A stretch of DNA of 37,269 nucleotides from Lachnospiraceae bacterium (GTDB lineage Bacteria; Bacillota; Clostridia; Lachnospirales; Lachnospiraceae), in NCBI GenBank assembly GCA_022773965.1, contig JALFNQ010000016.1, forward strand, positions 1-37,269, in the 5' to 3' direction. Made by a program: the position numbers and the translations under genes. Position 1 is the first letter of the stretch, and every line of letters begins with the position of its first letter. Positions 33,677 to 37,269 of this stretch are shown here, piece by piece. The notes under the pieces were generated by a model. The model was not told the DNA's origin. It ran no database searches and was given only the letters and a program-made list of their open reading frames with translations.

Positions 33677-34078
33677 TTACCAAACGAAAGCTAAAACTTC
33701 TCCGCCAACCTGAGCCTTGCGAGCCTCTTTGTCGGTTAAGATTCCTTTGTTTGTTGAAAGGATCGCGATTCCAAGTCCACCGAGAACGCTGGGGATCTCA
33801 TCCTTTCCTGCGTATACGCGAAGACCCGGCTTAGAGATTCTCTTGATGCCTGTGATGATCTTCTCGTTCTTATCTGCACCATATTTCAGGGTGACACGCA
33901 TGGTCTTGTAGCTTCCCTCGTCAATGATGTCGTATTTTGCGATATATCCCTCGTCAACAAGAATGTCAGCGATTGCAACTTTGATCTTTGATGAAGGGAT
34001 ATCTACTGTATCATGTTTTGCAGTGTTAGCATTACGGATTCTTGTAAGCATATCTGCAATAGGATCACTCATTGTCAT
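33677..34078 (-). CDS. rpsH: Ribosomal protein uS8
   Basis: A 133-aa central-domain 30S protein, [22 protein letters not shown] at the start and [35 protein letters not shown] at the end. In E. coli S8 represses the spc operon by binding the rplE region of the mRNA; I see no test of that here. The first of two close ATG codons (34078) is used, as it is nearer to the AGGAGG and matches family N-termini. Confidence 0.96.
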   Translation of the reverse strand: MTMSDPIADMLTRIRNANTAKHDTVDIPSSKIKVAIADILVDEGYIAKYDIIDEGSYKTMRVTLKYGADKNEKIITGIKRISKPGLRVYAGKDEIPSVLGGLGIAILSTNKGILTDKEARKAQVGGEVLAFVW

Positions 34079-34112
34079 GATGAATTTTTACCTCCTTTTT
34101 GTAGTGGGTATC

Positions 34113-34298
34113 TTACCAACTAGCTTTCTTTACGCCGGGGATCTCTCCCTTGTATGCCATCTCACGGAAGCATACTCTGCAGATACCATATTTTCTTAAT
34201 ACAGAATGCGGACGACCGCACACTCTACAGCGTGTATAAGCTCTGGTAGAGAACTTGGGTTTGCGCTGCTGTTTGATTTTCATAGATGTCTTTGCCAT
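34113..34298 (-). CDS. rpsZ: Ribosomal protein uS14, zinc-binding (type Z)
   Basis: A 61-aa 30S protein of the short form with a four-cysteine zinc site (C24, C27, C40, C43 in RCRVCG and ICRVCF). The ending [11 protein letters not shown] is characteristic. It is the zinc-containing paralogue normally found in this operon between rplE and rpsH. Confidence 0.97.
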   Translation of the reverse strand: MAKTSMKIKQQRKPKFSTRAYTRCRVCGRPHSVLRKYGICRVCFREMAYKGEIPGVKKASW

Positions 34299-34316
34299 TT
34301 AAGTTTCCTCCTGCTT

Positions 34317-34856
34317 CTACTTTGCAAACGGCATATTGAATAAGGTCAATAACTCACGCGCTTCCTCATCAGTCTTAGCGGTAGTAACAAAAATAATATC
34401 CATTCCACGTACCTTATCAATCTTGTCATACTCGATCTCAGGGAAGATTAACTGCTCCTTGATTCCGAGTGCGTAGTTACCTCTACCATCAAAAGCGTTG
34501 GGATTTACACCACGGAAGTCACGTACACGAGGTAATGCAAGGTTCACTAAACGATCAACGAACTCATACATCTTCTCTCCTCTTAAGGTAACTTTACATC
34601 CGATGGGCATACCCTCTCTGATTTTGAAGTTTGCGATGGAGTTCTTAGATCTGGTTGCAACAGGCTTCTGACCGGTGATGATCTCCATGTCGCCCATAGC
34701 AGCCTCCAGAATCTTTGCGTTCTCCTTAGCCTCGCCAACACCCATGTTGACTACGACCTTGTCAAGCTTCGGAATCTCCATTACATTTTTATAGCCAAAC
34801 TTTTTGACCATTGCGTCTTTGATCTCATTCTCGTACTGATCTCTTAATCTGCTCAC
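34317..34856 (-). CDS. rplE: Ribosomal protein uL5
   Basis: A 179-aa 50S protein that holds 5S rRNA and contacts P-site tRNA. Text such as [54 protein letters not shown] and [33 protein letters not shown] is diagnostic. Length normal; located between rplX and rpsZ. Confidence 0.97.
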   Translation of the reverse strand: MSRLRDQYENEIKDAMVKKFGYKNVMEIPKLDKVVVNMGVGEAKENAKILEAAMGDMEIITGQKPVATRSKNSIANFKIREGMPIGCKVTLRGEKMYEFVDRLVNLALPRVRDFRGVNPNAFDGRGNYALGIKEQLIFPEIEYDKIDKVRGMDIIFVTTAKTDEEARELLTLFNMPFAK

Positions 34857-34875
34857 TTCTGGACCTCCTCTCTAC

Positions 34876-35187
34876 TTAGTCGATAACGTCGCCGGTTGAC
34901 TTTGCGAAACGTACCTTCTTATCTCCGTCCATCTTGAAGCCTACGCGGGTAGCCTTTCCCTTGTGAACGTACATTACGTTAGAAATGTCAATGGGACCTT
35001 CCTGATGAATGATACCACCCTGCTGGTTTGCCATGCTGGGCTTGGTGTGCTTTGTGATCATGTTCACACCCTCAACCAGAACGGTATTCTTCTTAGGATC
35101 TACGGCAATTACCTTGCCCTCTTTGTCTTTATCTTTGCCGGCGATCACCTTAACGGTATCGCCTTTCTTAATCTTTAATGATGCCAT
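34876..35187 (-). CDS. rplX: Ribosomal protein uL24
   Basis: A 103-aa assembly initiator of the 50S subunit with an N-terminal KOW motif ([25 protein letters not shown]) and the typical [28 protein letters not shown] stretch. It begins 46 bp after rplN, across a gap that holds a perfect 12-bp stem-loop. Confidence 0.96.
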   Translation of the reverse strand: MASLKIKKGDTVKVIAGKDKDKEGKVIAVDPKKNTVLVEGVNMITKHTKPSMANQQGGIIHQEGPIDISNVMYVHKGKATRVGFKMDGDKKVRFAKSTGDVID

Positions 35188-35209
35188 TGTCTACCTCCTA
35201 TAATACCTG

Positions 35210-35240
35210 ATTATGAAAAGCCGACCTTGCTTTTCATAAT
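35210..35240. repeat. Perfect 12-bp inverted repeat between rplX and rplN
   Basis: ATTATGAAAAGC (35210-35221) pairs with GCTTTTCATAAT (35229-35240) around a 7-base loop. It overlaps the rplN stop codon at 35234-35236. There is no T-run in the direction of transcription. Confidence 0.65.
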
Positions 35241-35602
35241 ACCTCCGGAGCCAGAGAAACGATCTTCATGAACTGCTTTTCACGAAGCTCTCTTGCTACT
35301 GGTCCAAAAATACGGGTTCCTCTGGGAGTCTTATCATCCTTGATGATAACTGCGGCGTTCTCATCAAACTTGATATAAGAACCATCTTTACGACGAGCGC
35401 CCTTTACGCTGCGGACAACAACTGCCTTTACAACGTCACCTTTCTTTACAACGCCGCCTGGTGTTGCATCTTTAACGCTGGCAGTAATGATGTCACCGAT
35501 GTTTGCATATCTTCTTGTAGAACCGCCCATAACACGGATGCACAGTAACTCCTTTGCACCAGTATTATCAGCAACTTTTAATCTACTTTCCTGCTGTACC
35601 AT
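35234..35602 (-). CDS. rplN: Ribosomal protein uL14
   Basis: A 122-aa 50S protein of the subunit interface. [39 protein letters not shown] is the classic start; [29 protein letters not shown] the classic end. Its stop codon lies inside a perfect stem-loop shared with the gap to rplX. Confidence 0.97.
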   Translation of the reverse strand: MVQQESRLKVADNTGAKELLCIRVMGGSTRRYANIGDIITASVKDATPGGVVKKGDVVKAVVVRSVKGARRKDGSYIKFDENAAVIIKDDKTPRGTRIFGPVARELREKQFMKIVSLAPEVL

Positions 35603-35620
35603 GCCGGTATCCTCCTTTAA

Positions 35621-35878
35621 TTATTTCGCTCTCTCCATAATCTCAACAAGTCTCCATCTCTTGTCTTTGGATAAAGGTCTTGTCTCCATTACTTTAACGG
35701 TATCACCCTTCTTGCACTCATTGTTCTCATCATGAGCCTTTAACTTGTAGGTCTTCTTGATGATCTTATTGTACAGGGGATGTCTTACGTTGTCCTTTAC
35801 AGCTACAACGATTGTCTTGTCCATCTTATCGCTTACAACCACGCCGACACGTGTTTTTCTAAGATTTCTTTCTTCCAC
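35621..35878 (-). CDS. rpsQ: Ribosomal protein uS17
   Basis: An 85-aa OB-fold protein of the 30S subunit. It reads [77 protein letters not shown], a complete S17. It lies between rpmC and rplN with normal spacing. Confidence 0.97.
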   Translation of the reverse strand: MEERNLRKTRVGVVVSDKMDKTIVVAVKDNVRHPLYNKIIKKTYKLKAHDENNECKKGDTVKVMETRPLSKDKRWRLVEIMERAK

Positions 35879-35902
35879 GGATCTGATCTCCTTTCACTGG
35901 GA

Positions 35903-36106
35903 TTATGCATTCGCCTTTTCAGTGATGATAGTCTGAATTCTGGCAATATTTTTTCTTACTTCTTTGATTCTTCCAGTGTTATCTAACTGATTCGTAGCGT
36001 TCTGGAATCTCAAATTGAAAAGTTCCTTCTTTGCTTCTACTAACTGCGCATTCAGCTCGTCAGCGGACTGTGTACGCAGATCTTCTAAATATTTACTAGT
36101 TTTCAT
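35903..36106 (-). CDS. rpmC: Ribosomal protein uL29
   Basis: A 67-aa helical 50S protein near the exit tunnel, a docking site for chaperones and SRP. The motif [40 protein letters not shown] is typical. ATG 36106 is chosen over an in-frame GTG three codons earlier that coincides with the ribosome binding site. The gene overlaps the end of rplP by 11 bp. Confidence 0.95.
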   Translation of the reverse strand: MKTSKYLEDLRTQSADELNAQLVEAKKELFNLRFQNATNQLDNTGRIKEVRKNIARIQTIITEKANA

Positions 36107-36533
36107 TTGATTCACCGCCTTCTAAGTCTGCACGAGAAACTACTTTACACTTGCAAGGTAATTTGTGTGTTGCCAGACGTAATGCCTCGCGAGCTACCTC
36201 CTCAGATACTCCTGAGATCTCGAACATTACACGGCCCGGCTTAACGACTGCTACCCAGTACTCCAATGTTCCTTTTCCGGAACCCATACGAGTCTCAGCA
36301 GGTTTTGCTGTAACGGGTTTGTCAGGGAAAATCTTGATCCATACCTTACCACCACGCTTGATGTAACGGGTCATAGCGATACGGGCTGCTTCAATCTGAT
36401 TTGACTTGATCCAAGCCGGCTCCAATGCGATAATACCATAATCACCGTTTGTGATCTTGTTACCTCTGGAAGCCTTTCCTGTCATAGTGCCACGGAACTG
36501 TTTTCTCCGCTTTACTCTCTTCGGCATTAACAT
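36096..36533 (-). CDS. rplP: Ribosomal protein uL16
   Basis: A 145-aa 50S protein at the A-site side of the peptidyl transferase centre. [55 protein letters not shown] and [25 protein letters not shown] are diagnostic. The start overlaps the rpsC stop by one base (TAATG); the end overlaps rpmC. Confidence 0.97.
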   Translation of the reverse strand: MLMPKRVKRRKQFRGTMTGKASRGNKITNGDYGIIALEPAWIKSNQIEAARIAMTRYIKRGGKVWIKIFPDKPVTAKPAETRMGSGKGTLEYWVAVVKPGRVMFEISGVSEEVAREALRLATHKLPCKCKVVSRADLEGGESNEN

Positions 36534-37189
36534 TATTGTGCTCCTCCTTCCTTATTACCCTTTTTAGGAAGTACCTCGCCCTTGTAGATCCATACCTTTA
36601 CGCCAACCTTGCCGTAAGTGGTATCTGCCTCGGCGAATCCATAATCGATATCTGCACGCAGTGTCTGAAGGGGAATGGTTCCCTCGTTGTAGAACTCGGT
36701 ACGAGCCATATCTGCTCCACCAAGACGTCCGGAACAGCTTGCCTTGATTCCAAGTGCGCCGGCCTTCATGGTTCTGCTCATGCAGGACTTCATTGCTCTA
36801 CGGAAAGATACACGGTTCTCTAACTGCTGAGCGATGTTCTCAGCTACTAACTGTGCATCCTTGTCAGGTCTCTTGACCTCTTTGATGTCAACAACCAGCT
36901 TCTTGGTTGTCAGCTTCTGTACTTCTGCCTTGATCTTCTCGATCTCAGCGCCGCCTTTACCGATAACAACACCGGGCTTTGCGGTATAAACGATTACCTT
37001 TACACGGTCAGATGCACGCTCGATCTCAATCTTTGAGATGCCTGCTGCATATAATTTTTTCTTTAAGAACTTTCTGATCTCATGATCTTCGATTAAGTTG
37101 TCTGCGAAGTCAGCCTCTGCATACCACTTAGAGTCCCAATCTTTGATTACTCCGACTCTTAAGCCATGAGGATTTACTTTCTGTCCCAT
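36533..37189 (-). CDS. rpsC: Ribosomal protein uS3
   Basis: A 218-aa 30S protein at the mRNA entry. The KH domain has [17 protein letters not shown] with the GxxG loop, and the C-terminal domain has [33 protein letters not shown] and [17 protein letters not shown]. The start has AGGAGG; it lies 10 bp after rplV. It shares one base with rplP. Confidence 0.97.
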   Translation of the reverse strand: MGQKVNPHGLRVGVIKDWDSKWYAEADFADNLIEDHEIRKFLKKKLYAAGISKIEIERASDRVKVIVYTAKPGVVIGKGGAEIEKIKAEVQKLTTKKLVVDIKEVKRPDKDAQLVAENIAQQLENRVSFRRAMKSCMSRTMKAGALGIKASCSGRLGGADMARTEFYNEGTIPLQTLRADIDYGFAEADTTYGKVGVKVWIYKGEVLPKKGNKEGGAQ

Positions 37190-37199
37190 GTCCTACCTC

Positions 37200-37269
37200 C
37201 TATCTTTCATTCAGCACGATTGTGATGTGGCTCATTCTCTTCTCGATGCGATAAGCTCTACCCTGTGCT
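37200..37269 (-). CDS. rplV: Ribosomal protein uL22, C-terminal end only
   Basis: The last 22 codons and stop of an open frame entering from the right edge. It reads AQGRAYRIEKRMSHITIVLNER, the typical end of L22 (GRAYRI..R.SHITIVL). The stop is TAG at 37200-37202. The position directly upstream of rpsC agrees with the S10 operon order. This ORF is too short and incomplete for length checks. Confidence 0.9.
   Translation of the reverse strand, partial: AQGRAYRIEKRMSHITIVLNER

Overview
The window looks like chromosomal DNA of a Lachnospiraceae-type Clostridia bacterium. This rests on the ribosomal operon order with adk, map and infA embedded between secY and rpmJ, a long-form bL17, a zinc-type S14, an OmpR-type two-component pair, a selenium module of the YedE/YedF type, and AGGAGG-like ribosome binding sites before most genes. 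Genus is inferred from general resemblance only. No tRNA, rRNA or CRISPR array was seen.

Left part (1-5.3 kb): a selenium module. The selB (partial), selA and yedF genes run leftward. A divergent rightward group holds a YedE-type transporter, a TusA-like carrier and a DUF3343 Se/S-carrier-like protein. A 277-bp divergent promoter region separates them. A Ca2+/Na+:cation antiporter gene lies next to the module.

Middle (5.4-15.5 kb): accessory DNA, all leftward. It contains a small membrane/secreted protein of unknown function, a metallophosphoesterase next to a DUF4474 membrane protein, and a small HTH regulator coupled to an internally deleted KilA-N protein. It ends with a complete four-gene Wadjet (JetABCD) plasmid-defence operon followed by a small extra ORF and a terminator.

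15.6-24.3 kb: housekeeping and envelope genes, all leftward: mutS2, response regulator, histidine kinase, an HtrA-like membrane protein that has lost all three catalytic residues, a YhaM-type exoribonuclease and an RlmCD/RumA-type 23S rRNA methyltransferase.

24.5 kb to the right end: the S10-spc-alpha ribosomal protein supercluster, transcribed leftward, from the 3' end of rplV to rplQ, with secY, adk, map, infA and rpoA. Its intercistronic gaps contain many perfect stem-loops, including one strong terminator-like hairpin between infA and rpmJ and two long structured gaps (rpmJ-rpsM and rpsD-rpoA).

The clearest unlabelled structure is a non-coding 144-bp element present three times (5895-6038, 19580-19723, 24356-24499). 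It has about 24-bp imperfect terminal inverted repeats, an internal hairpin, and an exact, copy-specific 8-bp direct repeat on each side. These are the marks of a MITE mobilised by a transposase encoded elsewhere. One copy has replaced the C-terminus of the metallophosphoesterase, one sits at the stop codon of the histidine kinase, and one lies between the ribosomal operon terminator and mutS2.
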